Assembly: GCF_000379925.1 (NCBI RefSeq)
Contig: NZ_KB904203.1
Span: forward strand, 38,107-102,106
From: Porphyromonas levii DSM 23370
Lineage (GTDB): Bacteria > Bacteroidota > Bacteroidia > Bacteroidales > Porphyromonadaceae
Direction: 5' to 3'
DNA: 64,000 nucleotides
The notes below the pieces were generated by a model, which worked only from the letters and a program-made list of their open reading frames with translations, searched no databases and was not told the DNA's origin. The position numbers were made by a program, and so were the translations under genes. Of this stretch, positions 42,558 to 51,357 are shown in pieces. Position 1 is the stretch's first letter, and the number at the start of each line of letters is the position of its first letter.

Positions 42558-44441
42558 CTATCTACCTAATAGTACCAATAATATATTAATATCGGCAGGA
42601 GATATTCCAGGGATACGAGATGCCTGACCAATAGTCTGCGGATTTATCTTCTCCAACTTCTGTCTCGCCTCAATAGAAAGGCTATGGAGGTCTTCATACT
42701 TAAAGCGACCACCAATCTCAATATCCTCAAGTCGCTTCGCCTTCTCCGCTAACTGACGTTCACGCTCAATATACCCTGCATATTTAATCGTAATCTCTGC
42801 TGATTCTACCACCTCTTGTACCGCTCCATATTTCGTATAGAATTGCGAAAGTTTTTCACTGAACGATTTAAGCGAATTATAAGAGACCCCTGGACGAAGG
42901 ATAAGATCACGCAATTTTACAGAGCCAGAGAGTGGATTACTATTACATGCCACCAAAAAGGCATTGAGCTCTTCACTAGGAGCGATAGAGGTTGTTGCGG
43001 TCAGTTCCAACAACTCTTTCTTAAGTACAAGTTTGTTTCGTAAAACTTCCATTCGCCCCTGATCGACTAAACCCAAATCATATCCCCTTTCCGTGAGACG
43101 CTCGTCCGCATTATCCTGTCTCAAGAGGATGCGATACTCAGCTCGTGAGGTAAACATTCGATAAGGCTCGTCTACACCCTTCGTCACAAGATCATCAATC
43201 ATCACTCCAATGTAAGCCTCGTCTCTACTAAGCACGAAAGGCTGTTTCACGTGGAGCGACAGGTGAGCATTAATACCAGCGACTAATCCTTGTCCCCCTG
43301 CCTCTTCATACCCAGTAGTCCCATTAATCTGACCAGCGAAGTATAGGCCGGATATTAGTTTCGTCTCCATAGTATGGTAAAGCTGAGTAGGATCAAAGAA
43401 ATCATACTCTATAGCATAACCGGGACGCAGTACATGAGCATTGGCGAGCGCAGGGACGTGTTTTATAGCTTCAAGCTGAACCTCATAGGGCATAGAGCTA
43501 CTAAAGCCATTAAGGTACACCTCAGTTGTCTCTACACCTTCGGGTTCAATAAACAACTGATGTTGATTACGCTCAGCAAAAGTCTTTATCTTCGTCTCAA
43601 TACTCGGGCAATACCTAGGACCAATAGAGACAATCTGACCATTATAGAGTGGTGCTTCGTCTAGATGATCATTAAGCACCTTATGCACCTCCGCATTAGT
43701 ATACGTTATGTAGCAAGATCGTTGCGGTAGCGCTTTATTCGTTACACGTGGAAGATAACTGAAGTGATACCATGTATCGTCTCCCGCTTGCTCCTGACAA
43801 AGAGAATAGTCGATAGTAGACGCATCCAGACGCATGGGCGTACCCGTCTTCATACGGTCAGTATGAAAGCCCAGCTCACGCAATTGTTCAGTAAGCCCAT
43901 GTGCCGCTGGTTCGGCTATTCTACCGCCTTCTATTTGCACCTTTCCAAAGTGCATCAAGCCATTCAGAAAAGTCCCATTAGCGAGAACCACCTTAGGAGC
44001 GATAAACTCCACACCTAAGTGAGTATATACACCTCTCACCGACTTTCCATCCTCATCAAGAATAAGCTGCACAACGCTGTCTTGCCAGATCAATAGATTG
44101 GGCGTCTGCTCTAGTTCATTACGCCAAAGGCGGGAAAAGAGTTTACGATCCGTCTGAGCTCTCGGGCTCCACATAGCCGCTCCCTTGCTCATATTGAGCA
44201 TTCTAAACTGTATTGTACTCTCATCCGTAGCAATACCCATAAAACCTCCTAGAGCGTCTATTTCGCGCACAATTTGCCCCTTCGCAATACCGCCTATAGC
44301 TGGATTACAACTCATCTGAGCTATACGCTCCATATCCATTGTGATCAGCAACACTTGCGAACCCAGCAACGCCGCAGCACGCGCAGCTTCACAGCCCGCA
44401 TGTCCTGCGCCTACAACTATTATATCGTATTCTTTCTTCAT
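42558..44441 (-). CDS. mnmG: tRNA uridine-34 carboxymethylaminomethyl synthesis enzyme MnmG
   Basis: 627 aa. The FAD-binding start is YDIIVVGAGHAGCEAARAAALLG (about 5-27), followed by SCNPAIGGIAKGQIVREIDALGG (about 45-67), the second family signature GQINGTTGYEEAGGQGLVAG (about 366-385) and a helical C-terminal domain with RIPGISPADINILLV. With MnmE it modifies U34 of several tRNAs. Also known as gidA, it is often near the replication origin, consistent with the adjacent parS site. Confidence 0.97.
   Translation of the reverse strand: MKKEYDIIVVGAGHAGCEAARAAALLGSQVLLITMDMERIAQMSCNPAIGGIAKGQIVREIDALGGFMGIATDESTIQFRMLNMSKGAAMWSPRAQTDRKLFSRLWRNELEQTPNLLIWQDSVVQLILDEDGKSVRGVYTHLGVEFIAPKVVLANGTFLNGLMHFGKVQIEGGRIAEPAAHGLTEQLRELGFHTDRMKTGTPMRLDASTIDYSLCQEQAGDDTWYHFSYLPRVTNKALPQRSCYITYTNAEVHKVLNDHLDEAPLYNGQIVSIGPRYCPSIETKIKTFAERNQHQLFIEPEGVETTEVYLNGFSSSMPYEVQLEAIKHVPALANAHVLRPGYAIEYDFFDPTQLYHTMETKLISGLYFAGQINGTTGYEEAGGQGLVAGINAHLSLHVKQPFVLSRDEAYIGVMIDDLVTKGVDEPYRMFTSRAEYRILLRQDNADERLTERGYDLGLVDQGRMEVLRNKLVLKKELLELTATTSIAPSEELNAFLVACNSNPLSGSVKLRDLILRPGVSYNSLKSFSEKLSQFYTKYGAVQEVVESAEITIKYAGYIERERQLAEKAKRLEDIEIGGRFKYEDLHSLSIEARQKLEKINPQTIGQASRIPGISPADINILLVLLGR
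43243..43258. promoter_or_regulatory. Second parS-like site inside mnmG
   Basis: TGTTTCACGTGGAGCG matches the parS consensus at 13 of 16. Its inner 14-mer GTTTCACGTGGAGC recurs exactly at 47151-47164. Confidence 0.5.
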
Positions 44442-46547
44442 CTAGCTTATCAAGCCCCAATCTTTATCATTAACCAACATCCTCTGTAAGCGCTCATTAA
44501 GCAACCTATTCTTAGGATCCTTAAGTACTGGGTCCTCGCCCAGTATAAACTCCACAAGATTACTACAAAACTGCACATACCTACCATCCTCGGAGAGGTT
44601 CGCAATCTTGAGAGAAATACCCTCCCCGCTCTGTTGTGTCCCCTCCAAATCACCAGCACCTCTCATCTTGAGGTCTTCTTCTGCAAGATAGAAGCCATCA
44701 GTGCTTTGGCACATAATATTGATACGTCTCAAGGAAGTCTCGCTAATTGAGTGGTCACTCATCAGCACACAATAGCTCTGATGGGCTCCTCGCCCTACCC
44801 TACCCCGTAATTGGTGGAGCTGCGACAAACCGAACCTATCGGCACTAGTAATCACCATAACCGTTGCATTAGGGACATCAACACCCACTTCTATCACCGT
44901 TGTCGCGACTAGAATATGAGTCTCTCCAGCAGCAAACTTCTGCATCTCTGCCTCTTTTACATCGGGCTTAAGTTTCCCGTGAACCATACCCACATTATGC
45001 ACAGGAAAGGCGAGACGAAACTCCTCAAACCCTTGCTCCAAACTCACCATATCGCTCTTCTCACTCTCCTCAATCAAAGGATAAACGACATAACACTGAC
45101 GACCCTCCAAAAGTTGACTATGGATAAACTGAAGTACATCTGTAAGCTGCGAGTCATAGGCGTGGCTTGTAACAATAGGCGAACGTCCAGGCGGCAATTC
45201 GTCGATGATCGAGATATCCAAGTCGCCGTATAAAGTCATGGCCAGCGTACGAGGAATAGGTGTTGCACTCATGATAAGCACATGGGGGTTAATCTGCCCC
45301 CTACTCTTTTCCCAAAGCACACTCCTCTGATATACCCCGAATCTATGTTGCTCATCTATTACAGCAAGTCCTAGGTTATGGAATTTCACATAGTCTTGAA
45401 TCAAGATATGTGTCCCCACAAGGATATCTATCTCACCCTTCTTTAGGGCATCAAGTACCGGCTTGCGCTCCTTCGCTTTCATCGAACCCGTAAGTAGCAC
45501 TACCCTTATCCCCTTCTGTCCAGCAAGCATCTTAGATAACGATTGGTAGTGCTGGGCAGCTAATATCTCAGTCGGTGCCATCATCGTTACCTGAAAGCCA
45601 TTATCAATAGCCACCAGCATAGCCAAAAGAGCCACTACCGTCTTGCCGCTACCTACATCCCCCTGCACAAGGCGGTTCATCTGGTGCCCGCTCCCCATAT
45701 CTGCGCGTATCTCGTTTACTACGCGCTCTTGCGCACCAGTAAGCTGAAACTTCAACCCTTCGGTTCTAAACGCTTCAAATTGCGCTCCAGTTGGTTTGAA
45801 GACAAAGCCAGTGCTCTCCTCCTTCCTAGACTTATGGATATAATGCTGGCGTAAAGAAAGGAAAAACAACTCCTCCATCTTAAGCCTCGCTTGAGCCCTT
45901 TGTAGCATCCTAGCATCCATTGGGAAGTGAATCATCTCTAAGGCTTCCCCAAGTGGCAGCATCTGATAGTTATAGACTATATACTCAGGGAGTGTATCCT
46001 CTATCTTTCCCCTCACTTCCGCCAGAATAACTTTCATAAGTTCACTGATTGCCTTGGACGAAAGCCCCGCTTTCTTCATTCGATCAGAAGTAAAGTACAT
46101 AGGATATAGACGCCCTACTGAACTCATAGGGCTACCCGCTAGCTCCACCTCAGGATGAGCAATAGAAAACGTACTACCATAGCGTGTAGGCTTTCCAAAG
46201 ACCACATACGGTGTGTGCAGCTTTAGAGTACGGAGCATATAGGTGGTACTATTAAACCAAACTAACTCCATCACTCCTGTTGCATCCTTGAAGTACGCCT
46301 TTAGTCGCTTCTTCGAACCACTTCCCTCCTCTACAAAACCAACTATTTCCCCCTGCAACTGCACATAAGGCATATCCTCTAGCAGTTCACTAATCGTATA
46401 TATACGAGTACGATCCACGTGACGATAGGGGAACCTATAGAGTAGATCGCCCCATGTTTTTACCTCCAGCTCTTTGGCAAGCACGGCAGCCTTACGCTCC
46501 CCTACTCCTTTTAGGAAAGTAATATCACGCTTTAGGATATCATTCAT
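44442..46547 (-). CDS. recG: ATP-dependent DNA helicase RecG
   Basis: 701 aa. An N-terminal wedge/OB domain is followed by the helicase core: motif I VQGDVGSGKTVVALLAM (about 292-308), motif II DEQHRFGVYQR (about 393), motif III LIMSATPIPRTLAMTLYGD and motif VI HQLRGRVGRGAHQSYC. It remodels stalled forks and Holliday junctions. It abuts mnmG and overlaps ispD by 8 bases. Confidence 0.97.
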   Translation of the reverse strand: MNDILKRDITFLKGVGERKAAVLAKELEVKTWGDLLYRFPYRHVDRTRIYTISELLEDMPYVQLQGEIVGFVEEGSGSKKRLKAYFKDATGVMELVWFNSTTYMLRTLKLHTPYVVFGKPTRYGSTFSIAHPEVELAGSPMSSVGRLYPMYFTSDRMKKAGLSSKAISELMKVILAEVRGKIEDTLPEYIVYNYQMLPLGEALEMIHFPMDARMLQRAQARLKMEELFFLSLRQHYIHKSRKEESTGFVFKPTGAQFEAFRTEGLKFQLTGAQERVVNEIRADMGSGHQMNRLVQGDVGSGKTVVALLAMLVAIDNGFQVTMMAPTEILAAQHYQSLSKMLAGQKGIRVVLLTGSMKAKERKPVLDALKKGEIDILVGTHILIQDYVKFHNLGLAVIDEQHRFGVYQRSVLWEKSRGQINPHVLIMSATPIPRTLAMTLYGDLDISIIDELPPGRSPIVTSHAYDSQLTDVLQFIHSQLLEGRQCYVVYPLIEESEKSDMVSLEQGFEEFRLAFPVHNVGMVHGKLKPDVKEAEMQKFAAGETHILVATTVIEVGVDVPNATVMVITSADRFGLSQLHQLRGRVGRGAHQSYCVLMSDHSISETSLRRINIMCQSTDGFYLAEEDLKMRGAGDLEGTQQSGEGISLKIANLSEDGRYVQFCSNLVEFILGEDPVLKDPKNRLLNERLQRMLVNDKDWGLIS

Positions 46548-47244
46548 TTAGCTCCCTTTTAGACAAGCACCAAGTAGCCAAAGCCAAATCTTTAGGTGTC
46601 GTAATCTTGAAATTTTGCTCCTCTCCTTCTACGATAGAAGGTGCCAATCCCCCATAAAGTTCTACTATACTCGCATCATCAGTACAAGAACTATCAGGCT
46701 TTGAGAAATACGCCTTATAACTATCTCTCAATAACTCTCGTTCGAAAAGCTGCGGTGTCTGTATCAAACGAACACTATTCCTTGGAATGCTCCTATACAA
46801 CCCCTCTTCAGTAAGAATCCTTGTGGAGTCAGTAGGAGGCAATGCCGGCACCACTGCCCCACTCATCTTAGCATCCCAAATACGATTGAGCAAAGCATTC
46901 GTTACAAATGGTCGCACACCATCATGCACCATCACAAAAGACCCCGAAGCCACATCAAGACCATTTCGTACACTCTCTGCACGCTCACGCCCTCCGTCTG
47001 CATACTTCAGCTCTATCCCTTTCTTCAGGAAACGAGACATCATATCTTGGACATAATCATCATCAGACTTCGGACGAACTAATATAAACTCTGTATCAAT
47101 AGACTTATCTACGGCCTCAAATAGATGCTCAATTGTCCAAACCAAAATAGGTTTCACGTGGAGCATTAGGTATTGCTTGGGTAGATTACTCTCCATCCTC
47201 AGTCCCTTACCTCCTGCTACAATGATTATAGAAAGTTCCTTCAT
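46540..47244 (-). CDS. ispD: 2-C-methyl-D-erythritol 4-phosphate cytidylyltransferase
   Basis: 234 aa from ATG 47244; a GTG three codons upstream is less likely, and AGG lies about 10 bases before the ATG. The CTP-binding loop is IIIVAGGKGLRMESNLPKQYL (about 6-26), then FVMVHDGVRPFV and the late TDDASIVELYG. It catalyses the third step of the non-mevalonate isoprenoid pathway. Confidence 0.93.
   Translation of the reverse strand: MKELSIIIVAGGKGLRMESNLPKQYLMLHVKPILVWTIEHLFEAVDKSIDTEFILVRPKSDDDYVQDMMSRFLKKGIELKYADGGRERAESVRNGLDVASGSFVMVHDGVRPFVTNALLNRIWDAKMSGAVVPALPPTDSTRILTEEGLYRSIPRNSVRLIQTPQLFERELLRDSYKAYFSKPDSSCTDDASIVELYGGLAPSIVEGEEQNFKITTPKDLALATWCLSKRELNE
47150..47165. promoter_or_regulatory. 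Third parS-like site inside ispD
   Basis: GGTTTCACGTGGAGCA matches the parS consensus at 13 of 16 and shares 14 identical bases with the site inside mnmG, 3.9 kb away. Confidence 0.5.
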
Positions 47245-47253
47245 ACTATACAC

Positions 47254-47799
47254 CTATTGTATCTCTCTGTATTGACTCAGATACCACATCACAATACCAG
47301 CAGCCACACTTACATTCATCGAGTGCTTAGTCCCGTATTGTTCTATCTCAATCACCCCATCCGAGAGGTCTATTACCTCCTGTTGTACACCCTCCACTTC
47401 ATTCCCTAATACAATCGCTATGGGCTGGCTGTCGCCAATATGCTCCTGCACATTGGGTAGAAGCACCGAGTGCTCTGCTTGCTCTAAAGACCATACCATA
47501 TAGCCCTCTTCCTTGAGCTGGAGAACCGCATCCTTGGTCTCCTTGAAATAGTGCCACTCCACTACCTCCTCAGCACCAAGCGCACTCTTGTGTATCTCCG
47601 CATGCGGAGGCACCCCAGAAATACCGCAGAGATAAAGTCTCTCTAATCGTAGGGCATCTGCTGTTCTGAAGACCGAACCCACATTGTGCATGCTACGGAT
47701 ATTATCCAGCACCACCACAATCCTTCTCTTTCGTGCGAGGGCATACTCTTTGGGACTCATACGCCCCATCTCCTCTATCCTAAGCTTTCTTGCCATCAA
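47254..47799 (-). CDS. TrmH/SpoU-family RNA methyltransferase
   Basis: 181 aa. The three SpoU motifs are present: NIRSMHNVGSVFRTADAL (about 33-50), PIAIVLGNEVEGVQQEVI (about 125-142) and YGTKHSMNVSVAAGIVMWYL (about 153-172). They form the trefoil-knot SAM site. It 2'-O-methylates a tRNA or rRNA ribose; which one is not readable. It lies between the acyl-CoA ligase and ispD with gaps of 2 and 9 bases. Confidence 0.92.
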   Translation of the reverse strand: MMARKLRIEEMGRMSPKEYALARKRRIVVVLDNIRSMHNVGSVFRTADALRLERLYLCGISGVPPHAEIHKSALGAEEVVEWHYFKETKDAVLQLKEEGYMVWSLEQAEHSVLLPNVQEHIGDSQPIAIVLGNEVEGVQQEVIDLSDGVIEIEQYGTKHSMNVSVAAGIVMWYLSQYREIQ

Positions 47800-47801
47800 G
47801 C

Positions 47802-49658
47802 TTACTCTGTGAGGTCAGGGAGTTTATGGTAAGAGTAGAGGTCACGGATGGCATCCTCGTAGTACTTCTCTACCACTAGCCGCTTGGTCTTCAAACTATT
47901 GGTAAGCATGCCGTTATCGATAGAGAGTGGCTCTGTAAGGACATAGAACTTCTTCACCTTCTCATACGAAGCCAACGACTCCAATTGTTCATCAATCCTT
48001 TGCTGTAGTACTTTATTGACCTCAGGGTGTTTTGCTAAAGCTGACTTATCTTCTGGCAGATTAGCTATGCCCAACTCAGTAAGCCTACTAATCAGCTTCT
48101 CCCAATTAGGCAATATCAGAGCACTCACAAAGCTACGCCCATCGGCAATCACCACAGCCTGCTCAATCATACCATCGGAAGTGAGCATATTTTCAATCTG
48201 ATTAGGCACAATATACTTGCCGTTGGCAGTCTTAAAGAGATCCTTGGCACGCTCCTTAAAGAACACATTCCCCTCAGCATCCATAGAGCCAAGGTCTCCT
48301 GTGCGGAACCAACCGTCCTCAGTAAAGGCAGCAGCATTCGCCTCCGGATTGAGGTAGTACCCCTTCATCACCGTATCCCCCTTCACAAGGATCTCTCCTC
48401 CTGCAGCTTCATCTATACGTATGGAGACCCCTCCAAGAGCGCGACCAATAGACCCGAACTCAAATCCATCCTGACGACAGTAGCAAACCGTAGCCGTAGT
48501 CTCTGTAAGACCATACCCATAAACAATCGGCACTCCAATACTGAGCAAGAAGGCTTGCACCTTATCCGCTAGCGCTGCTCCGGCCACAGGATAAATCAGA
48601 CCTCTCTCTATACCTACCTTCTTCCTTAGGAGGTTAAGGAACGTTCGCGAGTAGAAGTTATATTGCATCTTGAGTGCCGTTGGCGGCTTCTTCCCCTTTG
48701 CTCTATACTCAAAGTGGTATTTCCTACTCACTCTGATACACTCATCGGTCATCTTTCTCAGCACAAGGGGAAAACTCTGTATCTTTTCATACACACCCAC
48801 GTACACCTTCTCCCAAAAACGAGGGACATTACACATATAGTGCGGGTGTACCTCCGTAAGTGCCTTGAGGATTTCCTTAGGGTTACGGTTTACCGCAATA
48901 CGCACGCCCATGGTGAGACAAACATAGCACCACATCTTCTCAAAGATATGCGTCAGCGGCAGGAAGTTCATACTCACCTTGCCAGGCTTCAGTAGTCGAA
49001 GCTCCTCTGCATGTCGCTCAATAGCCGCCTGCACGCTCCTAAAGGTCAATTCCACTCCCTTTGGTGTCCCACTCGTCCCACTCGTGTAGAGAATGAGTGC
49101 TGTTTTGTCTAAGCTCCACCTACTCCTCCTCAGAGAAAGCTCCACATCATGTTCGCCCTCGCTACCGAGTCTCAAAAAGTCCTCCAGATAGATAGAATCA
49201 ATATCTTCACCATCACGGTCAATCGTACGGTCAAATAGCACCAACTTAAGCGGTCTTACCATCTCTTTCATAGCGGCACGAGCAACGACATACTGAGCTT
49301 GCTCCCCTACAAAGAGAAGCTTCATACCACTGTGCTCTACCATGTATTGCACCTGGGATGGCGAACTAGACGCATAGAAAGGAATAGCAATAGCGCCCGC
49401 TCTAAAGATACCTAGGTCAGCAGCGAGGAACTTATCGCTATTCTCAGAGAATACTCCGATCCTATCTCCCTCCTGCACTTCAGCCTCAACCAAAGCTTTA
49501 GCTAGATCGTGCGCCATAGCACCGAAGGTGCTCCAGTTAATCTCATCCCATACCCCCGACAATTGATTGCGCACCATCAGGCAACACTCTTTGGGGTAAT
49601 TCTCAGCATATCGCTGAGGTACATCAATGATTGGAATCACCACCCTTTGTCTACTCAT
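47802..49658 (-). CDS. Long-chain fatty-acid CoA ligase (AMP-forming)
   Basis: 618 aa. The AMP-binding signature LILYTSGTSGTPKGVELTF (about 187-205), YGYGLTETTATVCY (about 374-387) and DGWFRTGDLGSMDAEGNV (about 444-461) place it in the long-chain acyl-CoA synthetase group of Bacteroidota. It activates fatty acids to acyl-CoA. It is the first gene of the long leftward run that continues through trmH, ispD, recG, mnmG, uvrC, dtd and mazG. GGAG lies 5 bases before the ATG. Confidence 0.92.
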   Translation of the reverse strand: MSRQRVVIPIIDVPQRYAENYPKECCLMVRNQLSGVWDEINWSTFGAMAHDLAKALVEAEVQEGDRIGVFSENSDKFLAADLGIFRAGAIAIPFYASSSPSQVQYMVEHSGMKLLFVGEQAQYVVARAAMKEMVRPLKLVLFDRTIDRDGEDIDSIYLEDFLRLGSEGEHDVELSLRRSRWSLDKTALILYTSGTSGTPKGVELTFRSVQAAIERHAEELRLLKPGKVSMNFLPLTHIFEKMWCYVCLTMGVRIAVNRNPKEILKALTEVHPHYMCNVPRFWEKVYVGVYEKIQSFPLVLRKMTDECIRVSRKYHFEYRAKGKKPPTALKMQYNFYSRTFLNLLRKKVGIERGLIYPVAGAALADKVQAFLLSIGVPIVYGYGLTETTATVCYCRQDGFEFGSIGRALGGVSIRIDEAAGGEILVKGDTVMKGYYLNPEANAAAFTEDGWFRTGDLGSMDAEGNVFFKERAKDLFKTANGKYIVPNQIENMLTSDGMIEQAVVIADGRSFVSALILPNWEKLISRLTELGIANLPEDKSALAKHPEVNKVLQQRIDEQLESLASYEKVKKFYVLTEPLSIDNGMLTNSLKTKRLVVEKYYEDAIRDLYSYHKLPDLTE

Positions 49659-49700
49659 AACGCTCTCCTTTCTATGCTTAGTAAATCATTCTAACACAAA

Positions 49701-49734
49701 CAAAGATACACAAAAATAGCCAGTGCTAGTTCAA
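49701..49734 (-). promoter_or_regulatory. Promoter of the acyl-CoA ligase run
   Basis: Leftward TATCTTTG at 49708-49701 with TTG at 49734-49732 (23-base spacer, at the long end). It lies about 43 bases before the start codon. Confidence 0.6.
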
Positions 49735-49890
49735 AAATACAATGCAGACTCACCCAACTCTCCCCCGAAGATATTCGCAATGTATACGAATGGTGACGGA
49801 AAGGACTAAAGTGCACTAAATCTTCTTTTACTCTATATACCCCAAACACTCTCAGGCGAGCGTCTGTTACGGCTCGCGGAAGTAAGGAAA

Positions 49891-49974
49891 TTTATTCCTA
49901 GGAATAAATAAATTTATTTGTACAGATAAATATTTTTATTCCTAGAGAAAAATAAATTTATTCCTAGAAATAAA
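49891..49974 (+). repeat. Array of four 18-bp palindromes every 22 bp
   Basis: TTTATTCCTAGGAATAAA (49891, perfect palindrome), TTTATTTGTACAGATAAA (49913), TTTATTCCTAGAGAAAAA (49935) and TTTATTCCTAGAAATAAA (49957) start exactly 22 bases apart with 4-base spacers (taaa, tatt, taaa). GGAAGTAA (49879-49886) and TTACTTCC (50000-50007) flank the array as inverted repeats. It lies in the 424-bp gap between the divergent ligase and pyrH genes, upstream of the pyrH promoter. Confidence 0.87.
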
Positions 49975-50029
49975 TTTGACCACTCTAGGGGAGACGTTTT
50001 ACTTCCTCTGTATCAAAGGATTTATTCGT

Positions 50030-50037
50030 TACCTTTG
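50030..50037 (+). promoter_or_regulatory. Promoter -7 element for pyrH
   Basis: TACCTTTG at 50030-50037, 45 bases before the ATG. The -33 region is only CTG at 19 bases. It begins about 55 bases after the palindrome array. Confidence 0.55.
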
Positions 50038-50082
50038 TAGAATAGAATTTGGATGTAATAACTTCAGATAACGAGCATAAAA

Positions 50083-50799
50083 ATGAAGAAGTATAATCGT
50101 GTGCTACTCAAGCTGAGTGGCGAATCGCTCCAAGGTGGTCAGGGCTACGGCATAGATCCCAAACGCCTAGATGACTACGCTACAGAGATAATGGAGGTTG
50201 TGAAGAGTGGCGTGCAGGTGGCTATCGTAATCGGTGGGGGCAATATCTTCCGCGGATTGAGCGGCGCTGCCAAGGGGTTCGATAGGGTCAAGGGCGACCA
50301 AATGGGGATGCTGGCTACAGTCATCAATAGCCTAGCGCTCAGTTCTGCACTCGAAGCAAAGGGGCAGAAGAGCCAAGTATTTACCGCTACGCCAATGATG
50401 CCGATTGGTAAGCACTACAATAAGTGGGACGCACTTGAGGCGCTCCAAGAGGGCAAAGTGGCTATCTGCGCAGGAGGTACAGGCAATCCATACTTCACCA
50501 CTGATACAGGGTCTTCGCTCAGAGCGATAGAATTGGAGTGCGATGCCATGCTCAAGGGGACTCGTGTAGATGGTATCTACACTGCCGACCCAGAGAAAGA
50601 CCCAACCGCCACGAAGTTCGACGAAATCACCTATCAGGAGATTCTCCGCCGCAACCTCAAGGTGATGGATATCACGGCTACCGCCATGTGCATGGAAAAT
50701 AACCAGCCTATAGTGGTCTTCGACATGGATACCCCAGGCAATCTGACCAAGCTCCTTATTGAAGGCAAAGAGATCGGAACTAGAGTAGTGCTAGAATAA
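50083..50799 (+). CDS. pyrH: UMP kinase
   Basis: 238 aa, standard length. Amino-acid-kinase fold: start RVLLKLSGESLQGGQGYGID (about 5-24), AIVIGGGNIFRG (about 47-58), then GTGNPYFTTDTGSSLRAIEL (about 132-151) and DGIYTADPEKDP (about 164). It phosphorylates UMP to UDP and is allosterically controlled in bacteria. A strong terminator follows, so it is probably monocistronic. Confidence 0.97.
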   Translation: MKKYNRVLLKLSGESLQGGQGYGIDPKRLDDYATEIMEVVKSGVQVAIVIGGGNIFRGLSGAAKGFDRVKGDQMGMLATVINSLALSSALEAKGQKSQVFTATPMMPIGKHYNKWDALEALQEGKVAICAGGTGNPYFTTDTGSSLRAIELECDAMLKGTRVDGIYTADPEKDPTATKFDEITYQEILRRNLKVMDITATAMCMENNQPIVVFDMDTPGNLTKLLIEGKEIGTRVVLE

Positions 50800-50820
50800 G
50801 CAATACATCAATAATAAAGC

Positions 50821-50855
50821 ATAGGCTACTTGGGGGCGCAACCTAAGTAGCCTAT
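50821..50855 (+). terminator. Terminator after pyrH
   Basis: ATAGGCTACTT (50821-50831) pairs with AAGTAGCCTAT (50845-50855), a perfect 11-bp stem, followed by a modest T-rich tail (attcattt). Confidence 0.75.
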
Positions 50856-50875
50856 ATTCATTTCAGCTCCTCTCT

Positions 50876-50905
50876 TTGTGCAACGCCCTCAAATTTGTAT
50901 CTTTG
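50876..50905 (+). promoter_or_regulatory. Promoter of the Cys-rich protein/ABC permease unit
   Basis: TTG at 50876-50878, 19 bases, TATCTTTG at 50898-50905, 26 bases before the start codon at 50932. Confidence 0.75.
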
Positions 50906-50931
50906 TAATTGGACTATAGATAGTTTATAAC

Positions 50932-51339
50932 ATGGATTGGATAAGTATTCTAGTGATAGCAGTGCTCGCTGTGGTAGTGATCTACGGGGCGAAACGCCTG
51001 CGCAAGATAAGGGAAGACAATGGCGGAGAGGTACCAGAGATAAAGGAGTGCGCCCCAGGGCACAGCTGTAGCGGATGTTGTGGTGGCACCAGTTGCTTCA
51101 ATGCTAAGGACAAGGAGCGCCCCCTATTGGTCTACTTTGAGGATCAGGAATTGGACCGTTTTCGCAGAAGAAGCGGAGAGGACTATACCGAGACGGAACT
51201 AGCAGAGTGGAGCGAGGTACTGCATACGTTGAGTCCCAATGAGCTAGCACCTTGGAAGCAGAGCATCACCCTAAGACGACTGCCAATGCCCAAGGAGATC
51301 AGAGACGAACTAGAGCAGCAGCTTGCTGCACAAGCATAA
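50932..51339 (+). CDS. Small membrane-anchored Cys-rich protein, function unknown
   Basis: 135 aa. One N-terminal membrane helix (ISILVIAVLAVVVIYGAKRL, 4-23) is followed by a Cys cluster CAPGHSCSGCCGGTSCF (about 40-56) with six Cys, then a soluble acidic/helical tail (about 65-135). The helix plus Cys cluster resembles FeoB-associated Cys-rich membrane proteins, but the tail is additional and I do not recognise it. It precedes a metal-type ABC permease by 18 bases under a shared promoter, so metal handling is plausible. Confidence 0.7.
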   Translation: MDWISILVIAVLAVVVIYGAKRLRKIREDNGGEVPEIKECAPGHSCSGCCGGTSCFNAKDKERPLLVYFEDQELDRFRRRSGEDYTETELAEWSEVLHTLSPNELAPWKQSITLRRLPMPKEIRDELEQQLAAQA

Positions 51340-51357
51340 GCATAAGCCCAATAGGAT

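Noticed and set aside
43746..43761. Further parS site (GTTACACGTGGAAGA region) inside mnmG
   Set aside because: Only about 12 of 16 positions match. CACGTG alone is expected many times by chance in 64 kb.
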